Shown here piece after piece: positions 35,725 through 44,661 of a DNA stretch of 50,874 bases. Within the stretch, counting starts at the first letter, position 1, and each line of letters begins with the position of its first letter. Both the position numbers and the translations under genes were made by a program. A model generated the notes under the pieces. It was not told the DNA's origin and ran no database searches. It saw nothing but the letters and a program-made list of their open reading frames with translations. Origin of the DNA: Chromatiales bacterium (GTDB lineage: Bacteria > Pseudomonadota > Gammaproteobacteria > CAMYNG01); contig JALTLF010000157.1 of NCBI GenBank assembly GCA_027005735.1, positions 1 to 50,874 of the forward strand. Reading direction: 5' to 3'.

Positions 35725-35994
35725 ATGGCCATCCTCGTCGAAGTGTTTTCATCGCCGGGTTGCAGTAAATGCGGTCAGGCAAAGAAGACGCTGAAGAACA
35801 TCGTCGACGAGTTTGGCGACGCTGCCATCCAGTGGCGTGAGGTGAATATCCTCGAGGAGCTGGATTATGCCGTTGGTCTCGGTGTGCTGAGCACGCCGGC
35901 CATCGCCATCAATGGCGAACTGGAATACACGGGCCTGCCGTCCGCCGGAAAGCTGCGTGAGCGCCTGCAGAAACTGCTGGATGAAGAGGCATGA
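35725..35994 (+). CDS. Small thioredoxin-fold protein
   Basis: VEVFSSPGCSKCGQAKKTL; STPAIAINGELEYTGLPS. Confidence 0.75.
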   Translation: MAILVEVFSSPGCSKCGQAKKTLKNIVDEFGDAAIQWREVNILEELDYAVGLGVLSTPAIAINGELEYTGLPSAGKLRERLQKLLDEEA

Positions 35995-37310
35995 TCACCG
36001 TCCTCCTTGTCACCGCATTGGTGCTGGGGTTACTGGCCTTTTTCGAGCCCTGCGCCATCGCCACCCATACCCTGTTCACCGTGCGCGCCCACCAGGCCCC
36101 GGCGAGGACCTGTTGTTCGCAACTTTTCGTGGTGTGGCTGGCGCGCGGTTTGTTGACTTCAGGCCTGTTGTGGCTGGCCGTTGTCCTGACATCATCTCCC
36201 GCATGGGGCGCCTGGCTGCCCAGCATCCTGCTGTCGGTCATGGCGGTCCTGTATCTCGTTTCGCGCTATGTCTATATCCCCATTCCGCATCTTGATTTCA
36301 GCGCCTTGCTGCCGTTTCGCCGGCGCCTGCCGGATGCCGTACGACTGGGTCTGACGCTGCCGGCCTGCAGCCTGCCGCTGTTCCTGGTGATCCTCGGGGT
36401 GAGCATTTCCCTCGACAGCCCCGGCTGGGCCTTGCTTGCGGGCCTGTTGTTCTCCACTGGCTTCAGCCTGCCCATGATTGTAGCCGCGCGAAAGGGTATT
36501 CACGAAGCGGGCCAGGCCTTTCTGCAACGGGCGGCCAGAGGCAGCCCGTGGTTTACCGCGGTACTGTTGCTCGCCGCGGCGCTGGTGCTGATCCTGCCAC
36601 AGGTGGATCTCTCGGTGCCGGCCCTGCGCGCCGCCCTCGCTGAGGCGGGCTGGGCGGCCCTGGGTCTGAGTTTCCTCGCTGGCTTCGTCTTCAGTTTCAA
36701 TCCCGTGTCCTTTGCCTCCATCCCGGTGATGCTGGCCTACGTCACGCGCGCCTTCGATGATCGCGAGCAGGAAGAACGCAGCGCCCTGCTAATGGGCAGT
36801 GCCTTCGTGCTGGGCATGGTGGTCACCCACGTGGTGCTGGGTGTGGCCGCGGCCCTGGGCGGCGAGTGGGTGCAGTCGGTGATGGGGCGCGAGTGGGGCC
36901 TGTTCCTCGGCCCCCTGCTGATCCTGCTTGGCCTTGTCTGGCCGGGCTGGTTGCCCATCCGCCTGCCCTGGTTCGGCGTCAGAGGGCGACGGGTGACGGG
37001 GATCGGGGGCGCCTTCCTGCTGGGTATTCCGTTCTCGGTGGCGGTATGTCCCTTCTGTACGCCGGCCCTGCTGGTGGCGCTCACCACCAGCGCCGCGGTG
37101 GGCTCGGTGCTGTTCGGCTTCGGCCTGCTACTGGCCTTTGCCCTCGGCCGCAGTGTTCCCATCATCCTCGGCGCCTGGAGCATGGGCTGGCTGGAATCCC
37201 TGCGTGGGCTGTCGCGCTACCAGCGCAGTTTCGAAATCATTGCCGGTGTGGTACTGATCCTGACTGGACTATACTTGCTCAACGAGTACTTTTTCTTTAT
37301 TGAGTACTGA
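35991..37310 (+). CDS. CcdA/DsbD-like membrane thiol-electron carrier, tandem (two-repeat) form
   Basis: About 12 TMs; LAFFEPCAIATHTL, LPACSLPL in first half; SFNPVSFASIPVML, AVCPFCTPALLVALTTSAA in second half. Confidence 0.65.
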   Translation: MITVLLVTALVLGLLAFFEPCAIATHTLFTVRAHQAPARTCCSQLFVVWLARGLLTSGLLWLAVVLTSSPAWGAWLPSILLSVMAVLYLVSRYVYIPIPHLDFSALLPFRRRLPDAVRLGLTLPACSLPLFLVILGVSISLDSPGWALLAGLLFSTGFSLPMIVAARKGIHEAGQAFLQRAARGSPWFTAVLLLAAALVLILPQVDLSVPALRAALAEAGWAALGLSFLAGFVFSFNPVSFASIPVMLAYVTRAFDDREQEERSALLMGSAFVLGMVVTHVVLGVAAALGGEWVQSVMGREWGLFLGPLLILLGLVWPGWLPIRLPWFGVRGRRVTGIGGAFLLGIPFSVAVCPFCTPALLVALTTSAAVGSVLFGFGLLLAFALGRSVPIILGAWSMGWLESLRGLSRYQRSFEIIAGVVLILTGLYLLNEYFFFIEY

Positions 37311-37311
37311 G

Positions 37312-37725
37312 ATGGCGAGTTACAAAATCAGCGAAGTCACCGCGCGCACCGGTCTGTCGGCCGACACCCTGCGCTACTATGAGAAGATCGGCCTGTTGCC
37401 AGACGTGGCGCGCACGCCTGCGGGGGTGCGGCGCTACGACGACAAGGACCTCTCGCGTCTGGCGTTCATCAAGCGCGCCCAGCGCATGAGTTTTTCCCTG
37501 CAGGAGATAAAAGACCTGCTCAGCATGCGCGAAGGACCCCAACAGGCGCGTGACGAAGTTCGTCAACTGACGGCGGAGAAGCTCGCCCAGATCGAGGAAA
37601 ACCTGCAGGAGCTGGGCACCCTGCGGGACGAACTGACGCTGCTGCTCAACCTGTGCCGTGGCGCCGAGGACGGTTGCCCCATCATCGAGGATCTGGAGGG
37701 GCAGGCGGCGGGAACCGGGGACTGA
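37312..37725 (+). CDS. MerR-family transcriptional regulator
   Basis: YKISEVTARTGLSADTLRYYEKIGLLP; C-terminal metal loop LCRGAEDGCPIIEDL. Confidence 0.85.
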   Translation: MASYKISEVTARTGLSADTLRYYEKIGLLPDVARTPAGVRRYDDKDLSRLAFIKRAQRMSFSLQEIKDLLSMREGPQQARDEVRQLTAEKLAQIEENLQELGTLRDELTLLLNLCRGAEDGCPIIEDLEGQAAGTGD

Positions 37726-37749
37726 GGACCCCCGGCCGGTTGCCGGGAT

Positions 37750-38352
37750 TCAGTCTTCCCGTCCCGCAGCCTCCGGCGTATCCTCGGCGCGCTTGTCGCC
37801 GGTGACCATGGCGCGGATGAGATTTTCGCGATGCAACCAGCTTTCCAGCAGGACACCGGCGATGTGCAGCAGGACCAGCAGGAGGGTGAAGTTGGCCAGC
37901 ACCTCGTGGATCTCTTCGAAAACATCCTCCCAGCGGGGATCCCAACTGGCCTTGAGGGTGGCCAGCGGGCCTTCCCCCTCCAGCCCCAGCACGGTCAGTC
38001 CGCTGAGACAGGTCAACAGGACGAAGCCGAGCAGGGCGAGGATCATGGCGCCGCCTGCCGGGGTGTGACCGATGTAACGCCGTGCCTGGCCGCGGGCAAG
38101 ATCCCTGAGATGGCCGATGATCACCGCCGGTGGCCGTACGAAATCACTGAAGCGGGCGTGGCGTGGCCCGATGAATCCCCAGGGGATGCGCAGGACCACC
38201 AGCGCCAGCACCAGGTAGCCGGCCCAGTTGTGAATGGTCTGTAGGTCGTCCTCGGTGAAATAGGCAATGAAAAACCCGGCCACCAGCGACCAGTGAAAGA
38301 TACGCACAAAGGGATCCCATATCCTGACTTTCCCGGTTCCGGTCATTTCCAT
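37750..38352 (-). CDS. Cytochrome b561-family (Ni/Fe-hydrogenase-type b subunit) protein
   Basis: VRIWDPFVRIFHWSLVAGF; FHW and HNWAGY, HIGHTPAGGAMI motifs. Confidence 0.75.
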   Translation of the reverse strand: MEMTGTGKVRIWDPFVRIFHWSLVAGFFIAYFTEDDLQTIHNWAGYLVLALVVLRIPWGFIGPRHARFSDFVRPPAVIIGHLRDLARGQARRYIGHTPAGGAMILALLGFVLLTCLSGLTVLGLEGEGPLATLKASWDPRWEDVFEEIHEVLANFTLLLVLLHIAGVLLESWLHRENLIRAMVTGDKRAEDTPEAAGRED

Positions 38353-38564
38353 ACTCCTCGCAATGCGTCTACCCCTGAGCTTATCCATGCTACATGAAGA
38401 AAGGCTTAAGGGCGCCGGCCTTGCCTGTTTTTCCGGCACGGGAACCTTTCCAGTGCCGGTGGTGTATTCCTGAATTGATGTAATTCGCAGCTAAATTGGG
38501 TGTTTTATCACAAATTTAGCAAATTTTCGCTACACTTACATGGACTTTGGTTATTCTGCAAGAC

Positions 38565-39050
38565 ATGGACAAGGCCTTCAAAAATGATCTGCTGCGCCTC
38601 ACCAGGCAGATGAAACCCGCCTCCATCGTGGTGCTGGGGGGCGAGTGTAATCTGTTCGACGACTACCTGCATTCGGCGCAACACAGCCGTATCCTGTGTG
38701 TCAGCCATGGCGACTACATGGTGGGGATCCGCGCCCTCTCGCGGGTGGATCTGGCTCTTGTCTCCGGCGTCCTCGGGCGACTGGACAAGGCCGCGGCGGA
38801 ACACCTGCTGGCCCAGTTGCGTGATGTCTACGCCCAGCGCGTGGTGGTCACGGTACGCGACAGCGAGAATGCCCCGTGGGCGGAAAACGACTTTCTCGCC
38901 ATGGGCATGTACCGCATTGGTACCTATGATATGGGTGCCGACGAGATCAACGTTTACACCTTCGACCTCTACGACTACAAGCCCACCCCCGACTGGCTCA
39001 ACAGTAAGGACTGGGCCCACCCGGAGCTGTACGACAAGCACTGGTGGTAG
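38565..39050 (+). CDS. Conserved hypothetical protein (DUF6231-like)
   Basis: Compact soluble ORF ending NSKDWAHPELYDKHWW. Confidence 0.5.
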   Translation: MDKAFKNDLLRLTRQMKPASIVVLGGECNLFDDYLHSAQHSRILCVSHGDYMVGIRALSRVDLALVSGVLGRLDKAAAEHLLAQLRDVYAQRVVVTVRDSENAPWAENDFLAMGMYRIGTYDMGADEINVYTFDLYDYKPTPDWLNSKDWAHPELYDKHWW

Positions 39051-39147
39051 AAAACAAAGGCTCAAGGGACGAGTAGCGAGGGCCGAGGACAGGGAATAGT
39101 CGCCCTGCCCGCGAAGCTGGCAATTCATTCGCCGTTTCGTTTCGCGC

Positions 39148-39189
39148 CACTGGATTCCAGACAAGCGCGACGCGCTTTCCGGAATGACG
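39148..39189 (-). repeat. Dispersed CGTCATTCCG...CGGAATCCAGTG-type palindromic repeat
   Basis: CACTGGATTCCAG...GGAATGACG; matching ends at 47834-47883 on the opposite strand. Confidence 0.6.
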
Positions 39190-39263
39190 GCATTTTCTTT
39201 TCCCCCTGTGCCCCGTGCTCCCCGTGGTTAATGCGCTTTTGTGTCGTCCGGGGTTAATACTCG

Positions 39264-39794
39264 TTACTTTCTCCTGCGCCATGCAAGGAGCAGCAGCAGG
39301 GCACAGGGGATCCCCACCCAGACCAATTCGCTTTTCACCACGCGCCAGCCCCATTCGCTGAAGAAGGCGCGAATGCCGATGGGCGAGACGGCGATGGGTC
39401 GCCAGGGCAGGAAGTGGCGGCCGGCGTCGAAGGGCGCGAAGAAGGCCACGCCGAGGCCACCGTTGGTCATGGCATCCAGCAGCCCGTGGGAGGCGGTGAC
39501 GAGGGAGAAGAACACCACCAGCCGCCACCAGTTGGCACGGAAAACGGTGAGCGAAGGAAAACCGAAACGCGTCACCAGCACGCCGGCGAGCAGGGCGAAG
39601 GGCAGGGAGTGGGTGATGCCGCGATGTCCCCACATGGAGCTGTAGGGTACCCCCGCCCAGTGCCACAGCGCGTCGATATCGGGCAGGATGGCGCACAGTA
39701 CGGTCAGCCACCAGAAGCGCGCGACGGCCGCGTAGCGCGGGAAGTACCTGCCTGCCGTGACGGCCACCAGGCCGTGCGCGAGAACCGAGGCCAT
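39264..39794 (-). CDS. YdjM/DUF457-like membrane metal-dependent hydrolase
   Basis: DIDALWHW..., HRGITHSLPFALL, ASHGLLDAMTNGG. Confidence 0.75.
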   Translation of the reverse strand: MASVLAHGLVAVTAGRYFPRYAAVARFWWLTVLCAILPDIDALWHWAGVPYSSMWGHRGITHSLPFALLAGVLVTRFGFPSLTVFRANWWRLVVFFSLVTASHGLLDAMTNGGLGVAFFAPFDAGRHFLPWRPIAVSPIGIRAFFSEWGWRVVKSELVWVGIPCALLLLLAWRRRK

Positions 39795-39799
39795 GGTCT

Positions 39800-40324
39800 T
39801 CAGTGTACCGGACGGATGAAGGGGGGCTGGGGATTGCGCGGGTGGTCGTAGTACATCAGGCGACCGGTGCCACAGTCCAGTTCGCGCCAGTGCTCGATAT
39901 TGAGTTCGAGGCTGATGATGGTGCAGGTGGCAAGGTCGTGCACCTCGGTGTCCTTTGCCAGGCAGTCGGCGAGGTGCGCCATGCCGGGATTGTGGCCTAC
40001 CACCATGAGATGATAGACCTCGTCGTCGTAACTCCGAATGATATCCACGAGGGTCTGGAAGTCGGCATTGTAGAGTTCCGCGTTCTGCTCGATGGGGATG
40101 TCATTCCCGTCATCGGCCAGCTCGTTGCGCAGCATTTCCGCCGTGCTGAGCGCGCGCCGGGCATTGCTGGTCAGGATGCGTTCAGGCCTGACACCGGCGG
40201 CGCGGGTGCGTTGACCCATGTCAGGGGCATCGAGTTCGCCCTGCGGATGCAGGGGACGTTCGAAGTCGGGGGTCGCTTCCGGCCAGTCGGCCCTGGCATG
40301 GCGCACGAGGGTGATCCGTTTCAT
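39800..40324 (-). CDS. sixA: SixA-like phosphohistidine phosphatase
   Basis: ITLVRHARADWP; VVGHNPGMAHLADCL. Confidence 0.75.
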   Translation of the reverse strand: MKRITLVRHARADWPEATPDFERPLHPQGELDAPDMGQRTRAAGVRPERILTSNARRALSTAEMLRNELADDGNDIPIEQNAELYNADFQTLVDIIRSYDDEVYHLMVVGHNPGMAHLADCLAKDTEVHDLATCTIISLELNIEHWRELDCGTGRLMYYDHPRNPQPPFIRPVH

Positions 40325-40463
40325 AAGCATGAGTGTAGCCCGCACCGCGGCGGAGGACAAAGTGATTTATCTTGTCGTTGGAGCGGGGACGGCTGACGGT
40401 CCGTAAACGTTGCCCCGGAGAGAGTTCGCATCTGTAAACTGTAGTGGAATTCGGAACACGTAT

Positions 40464-41864
40464 TTAGTCCGATTCGGCATCGGGCAGCCCACCGCGCGTC
40501 AGGCGCAGGGGATCGAGCAGGCGCCGTAGCGTGTCCTCGTCCAGCTCGGTCTCCTCGCGGGCCACCTCGATGAGAGGCCGTCCCTCGGCCAGGGCGCGTT
40601 TGGCGATGGCGGCGCCCTTCTCGTAGCCGATGACGGTGTTGAGCGCGGTCACCAGGATGGGGTTGCGATCCAGCACCTCGCGCATGGCCTCGGTATTGAC
40701 GGTGAAGCCCGCGATGGCCTTGTCGGCCAGCACGCGCGCGCCGCTGGCGAGCAGGGCGATACTCTGCAACAGGTTGGCGGCCGTCATGGGCCACATGACG
40801 TTGAGCTGGAAGTTGCCCGACTGCCCGGCCACGGTGATGGCACCGTCGTTACCCATCACCTGGGCACAGATCTGGGCGACGGCCTCGGGAATGACGGGAT
40901 TGACCTTGCCTGGCATGATGGAGGAGCCCGGCTGCAGGGCGGGCAGGGCGATCTCGCCGAGGCCGGCCTGGGGGCCGCTGTTCATCCAGCGCAGGTCATT
41001 GGCGATCTTCATGAGGGCGACGGCAAGCGTTCTCAGCTGGCCGCTCATTTCCACCACCGCGTCCTGGCTGGCCAGCCCCACGAAGGGATTGTCCATGGCG
41101 CGGAACGTCACCCGGGTGGTGCCGCTGAGTACCTCGCATACGCGTGGGCCAAAGTCGGGCAGGGTATTGATGCCTGTGCCGACGGCGGTGCCACCGATGG
41201 GCAGCCTGCACAGGCGTGTCAGCGAGGCCTGGATGCGATAGATGTTATCACGGATCTGTTGCGCCCAGGCCGTCAGCTCCTGTCCCAGGGTGATGGGCAT
41301 GGCGTCCATCAGGTGGGTCCGCCCGGTCTTTACCGTCTCGGCATGTTCCTCGGCGCGCGCATCGATGGTAGCGGCGAGATGATTCAGTGCCGGCAGGAGT
41401 TGCTGGTTGATCTCCAGGCAGGCGGCCACGTGAATGGCCGAGGGGAAGACATCGTTGGAGCTCTGCCCCATGTTGACATGGTCATTGGGATGGACGGCTT
41501 CGCCGGCATACCCGCTGGCCAGGTGGGCGATGACCTCGTTGGCGTTCATGTTGCTGGAGGTCCCCGAGCCGGTCTGGAAGATATCGACGGGGAACTGGTC
41601 GTCGTGCTGACCGTCGGCGACTTCGTCGGCGGCCTTGATGATGGCGTTGGCATGGGCCTCGCCGAGCAGGCCCAGTACCCAGTTGACCGTGGCGCAGGCA
41701 CTCTTGATACGCCCGAGGGCATGGATCAGGGGCGGCGGGAGGGTAAGGCCGCTGAGGGGGAAGTTTTCCACCGCGCGTTGGGTCTGGGCGCCATAGAGGG
41801 CATCGGCGGGGACGCGCAGTTCCCCCATGCTGTCTTTCTCGATGCGGTAGTCCTTAGCCGACAT
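40464..41864 (-). CDS. fumC: Class II fumarate hydratase
   Basis: ADALYGAQTQRAVENFP; GSSIMPGKVNPVIPE signature. Confidence 0.95.
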   Translation of the reverse strand: MSAKDYRIEKDSMGELRVPADALYGAQTQRAVENFPLSGLTLPPPLIHALGRIKSACATVNWVLGLLGEAHANAIIKAADEVADGQHDDQFPVDIFQTGSGTSSNMNANEVIAHLASGYAGEAVHPNDHVNMGQSSNDVFPSAIHVAACLEINQQLLPALNHLAATIDARAEEHAETVKTGRTHLMDAMPITLGQELTAWAQQIRDNIYRIQASLTRLCRLPIGGTAVGTGINTLPDFGPRVCEVLSGTTRVTFRAMDNPFVGLASQDAVVEMSGQLRTLAVALMKIANDLRWMNSGPQAGLGEIALPALQPGSSIMPGKVNPVIPEAVAQICAQVMGNDGAITVAGQSGNFQLNVMWPMTAANLLQSIALLASGARVLADKAIAGFTVNTEAMREVLDRNPILVTALNTVIGYEKGAAIAKRALAEGRPLIEVAREETELDEDTLRRLLDPLRLTRGGLPDAESD

Positions 41865-42255
41865 TGCGTGTCTGTTGCTTGCCGTGTTCCCAGTGCCTGA
41901 TGTTTTCTTCCACCACCCGCCAGTGTTCACCGTCTTCCTGCTCGATGATGACGTCCTTGTTGATGATAACACAGGCTCCGGTGGCGGCAGTCATGGTTTC
42001 GTTGACGTTGAAGACCACCCGGCGCAGGGTGATCTGGCGCATGGCCAGATCGTCGTAGCTCAGCGAGGCAAGCAGTCCCCGGCGTAGCTCGTTGCGACGG
42101 CGCTGGTGCCAGCCATCGTAATCCACCACGCGGTCGCCCGGCAGGCCGTAGACCTGTACCTTGCGTGATACCAGCGCCATGTGAGCGGCAAGATCGCGGC
42201 GGGCGATACTCTCCGACATGGCGTTGAGCCAGTTGCGGACGGTGATCTCGGACAT
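41854..42255 (-). CDS. SnoaL/NTF2-like hypothetical protein
   Basis: 133-aa alpha+beta ORF overlapping the fumC start; VRNWLNAMSESIARRDLAAHMALVS. Confidence 0.55.
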   Translation of the reverse strand: MSEITVRNWLNAMSESIARRDLAAHMALVSRKVQVYGLPGDRVVDYDGWHQRRRNELRRGLLASLSYDDLAMRQITLRRVVFNVNETMTAATGACVIINKDVIIEQEDGEHWRVVEENIRHWEHGKQQTRNVG

Positions 42256-42560
42256 GGTTTTTATCGGGCTCCCCGGAATACAGGCTGATGCAAGCCTGTT
42301 ATCGGCGGCGGGCGCGGATTTTCCAGATCTGGAGTCGCAGGAGGTATATAAAAAGGTGAGCGGAAAATGGCCGGGACAGGCGCCGGGACGGCCGAATCAA
42401 TCATAACTTATTGTTTTCCTGAGAAAAAATGCAATAACGGGCGCGTTTTTCTTGACCTGAGCGGGCAAAAGCCTGATCATACGCGGCTTCGCGGCGCTGT
42501 ATGCTATCAGATCTGTGCCGTAAGCTGTTAATTTATAACAACTTACCATAAAGGACCCCC

Positions 42561-43571
42561 ATGAACGACGCCGACAAAAAACGTCTGTTACGCGAGATGA
42601 TCCTCTACCGCCGTTTCGAGGATCGCAGCTTCGAGGCCTACATGGAGCGCAAGATCGGCGGTTTCCTGCACCTCTATTCCGGCCAGGAAGCCGTGGCCAC
42701 CGGCGTGCTGGAAATGGCCGTCGTGGGGCAGGGCAGGAAGAACGACTACGTCATCACCGGCTACCGCGACCACATCCACGCCATCAAGACGGGCACCGAT
42801 CCGAAGGCCGTCATGGCCGAGCTGTACGGCAAGGAGACCGGCTGCTCGAAGGGCCGCGGCGGCTCCATGCACATCTTCGATGCCAGCCAGAACTTCATGG
42901 GTGGTTATGCCCTCGTCGGCCAGCCCTTCCCGCTGGCCGCCGGGCTGGCCATGGGCGCCAAGCACCAGAAGACCAACCAGATCGCCATCTGCTTCCTCGG
43001 TGACGGGGCCAATAACCAGGGCACCTTCCACGAGACCATGAACATGGCCTCCATCTGGAACCTGCCGGTGCTGTTCGTGTGCGAGAACAACCAGTACGCC
43101 ATCGGCACGCGCATCGATCGTTCCACCGCCGTGACCGACCAGTACAGGCGCGTCGAGGCCTATAACATGAAATCCAGCCAGCACGACGGCATGGACATTG
43201 ATATCGTTATGGCGGCGGCAAAGGATGCCATCGACTACGTGCGCAAGGAGAGCAAGCCCTACTTTATCGAGTTCATGACCTATCGCTTCCGCGGCCACTC
43301 CATGTCCGACGCCAAGGGTTACCGCACCAGGGAAGAAGAGGCCGAGTGGGAGAAGCGCGATCCCATCAAGATCTACAGCCGCCGGCTCGTCGAGGAAGGC
43401 ATCATCACCCCGGAAGACATCAAGGCGATGGAAAAGGAAGTGGATGACTACATCGAGAACGAAGTCATCAAGTTCGCCGAGGAGAGCCCCGAGCCGAAGG
43501 TCGAGGAACTCACCAGGTACGTGCTGGACGACAACCCCGATCCCCGCTGGATCGGCCCGTTGCAGCAATAA
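42561..43571 (+). CDS. pdhA: Pyruvate dehydrogenase E1 alpha subunit
   Basis: FLHLYSGQEAVATG; GDGANNQGTFHETMNMASIWNLPVLFVCENN TPP motif. Confidence 0.93.
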   Translation: MNDADKKRLLREMILYRRFEDRSFEAYMERKIGGFLHLYSGQEAVATGVLEMAVVGQGRKNDYVITGYRDHIHAIKTGTDPKAVMAELYGKETGCSKGRGGSMHIFDASQNFMGGYALVGQPFPLAAGLAMGAKHQKTNQIAICFLGDGANNQGTFHETMNMASIWNLPVLFVCENNQYAIGTRIDRSTAVTDQYRRVEAYNMKSSQHDGMDIDIVMAAAKDAIDYVRKESKPYFIEFMTYRFRGHSMSDAKGYRTREEEAEWEKRDPIKIYSRRLVEEGIITPEDIKAMEKEVDDYIENEVIKFAEESPEPKVEELTRYVLDDNPDPRWIGPLQQ

Positions 43572-43592
43572 GAATTCTACAGAGGAACCAAG

Positions 43593-44573
43593 ATGGCAGA
43601 GACCGCGTACTGGGAAGCGATCCGTCGCGCCCATGATGAAGAAATGGCCAACGATGAGCTGGTGATCGCCATGGGCGAGGACATCGGCGTGGCCGGTGGT
43701 ACCTACAAGGCGACCCTGGGCCTGTACGACAAGTATGGCGAGGAGCGCGTCATCGATACGCCCATTTCCGAGAACTCCTATACCGGTATCGGCATCGGCG
43801 CTTCCATGACCGGCATGCGTCCTATCATCGAGATCATGTCCATCAATTTCGCACTGCTGGCGCTGGATACCCTGATCAACGCCGCGGCCAAGATCCGTTA
43901 CATGTCCGGCGGTCAGATCGCCTGCCCTATCGTCATGCGGACCCCCGGCGGAACCGCGCACCAGCTGGCCGCGCAGCACTCGGCGCGCCTGGCACGCATG
44001 TTCATGTCCACCTCCGGCCTGCGCGTGGTCACGCCGCGCGGTCCGCTTGATGCCTACGGCATGCTCAAGTCCGCCGTGCGTTGCAATGACCCGGTGATCA
44101 TCATCGAGCACGAACAGATGTACAACCTCAAGGAAGACATCCCCGATGAGGAATTCTTCCGTCCGCTGGAGGGCGCCGAGGTGGTGCGCGAGGGCAGCGA
44201 CATTACCCTCATCGGGTACAACTTCAGCGTGCACCTGTGTCTCCAGGCGGCGAAGCGCCTCGAGGGTGACGGTATCAGCGCCGAGGTCATCGACCTGCGT
44301 GCCCTCAAACCCATCGACCGCGAGACCATCCGCCGCTCGGTGGAGAAGACCCACCATGCCGTCGTCGCCGAGGAAGACGAGGCTCCCGTCGGTGTCGGCG
44401 CGGAGATCATCACCGGCATCATCGAGGACTGTTTCTTCGCGCTGGATTCCCAGCCGGTGCGCGTGCATGCCGCCGACGTGCCCGTGCCCTACAACGCGAC
44501 ACTGGAGAAGGCCGCCATCCCGGATGCCAACGACGTCTACCAGGGTGCCCTCAAGGCGCTGGGCAAGATTTAG
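43593..44573 (+). CDS. pdhB: Pyruvate dehydrogenase E1 beta subunit
   Basis: GEDIGVAGGTYKAT...DTPISENSYTGIGIGA; transketolase C-terminal-type region. Confidence 0.93.
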   Translation: MAETAYWEAIRRAHDEEMANDELVIAMGEDIGVAGGTYKATLGLYDKYGEERVIDTPISENSYTGIGIGASMTGMRPIIEIMSINFALLALDTLINAAAKIRYMSGGQIACPIVMRTPGGTAHQLAAQHSARLARMFMSTSGLRVVTPRGPLDAYGMLKSAVRCNDPVIIIEHEQMYNLKEDIPDEEFFRPLEGAEVVREGSDITLIGYNFSVHLCLQAAKRLEGDGISAEVIDLRALKPIDRETIRRSVEKTHHAVVAEEDEAPVGVGAEIITGIIEDCFFALDSQPVRVHAADVPVPYNATLEKAAIPDANDVYQGALKALGKI

Positions 44574-44581
44574 GTTCATGC

Positions 44582-44644
44582 GTAGGAGCGGCGCCTCGCC
44601 GCGATTACGAAAATGACTTTTCGCGCCGTGGGCGGCGCTCCTAC
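44582..44644. repeat. REP/REPIN-like inverted pair of GTAGGAGCGscGCC...GCGA elements
   Basis: GTAGGAGCGGCGCCTCGCCGCGA and reverse-oriented TCGCGCCGTGGGCGGCGCTCCTAC between pdhB and the E2-E3 gene. Confidence 0.75.
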
Positions 44645-44661
44645 ATGACGAAGAAAAAAGA

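Noticed and set aside
42445-42482. Second MerR-like promoter (TTGACC...) upstream of pdhA
   Set aside because: No dyad in the spacer and no good -10 hexamer; not supported.
42588-44579. 663-aa minus-strand ORF antisense to pdhA/pdhB
   Set aside because: Same artefact; opposite strand encodes unambiguous E1 alpha and beta.
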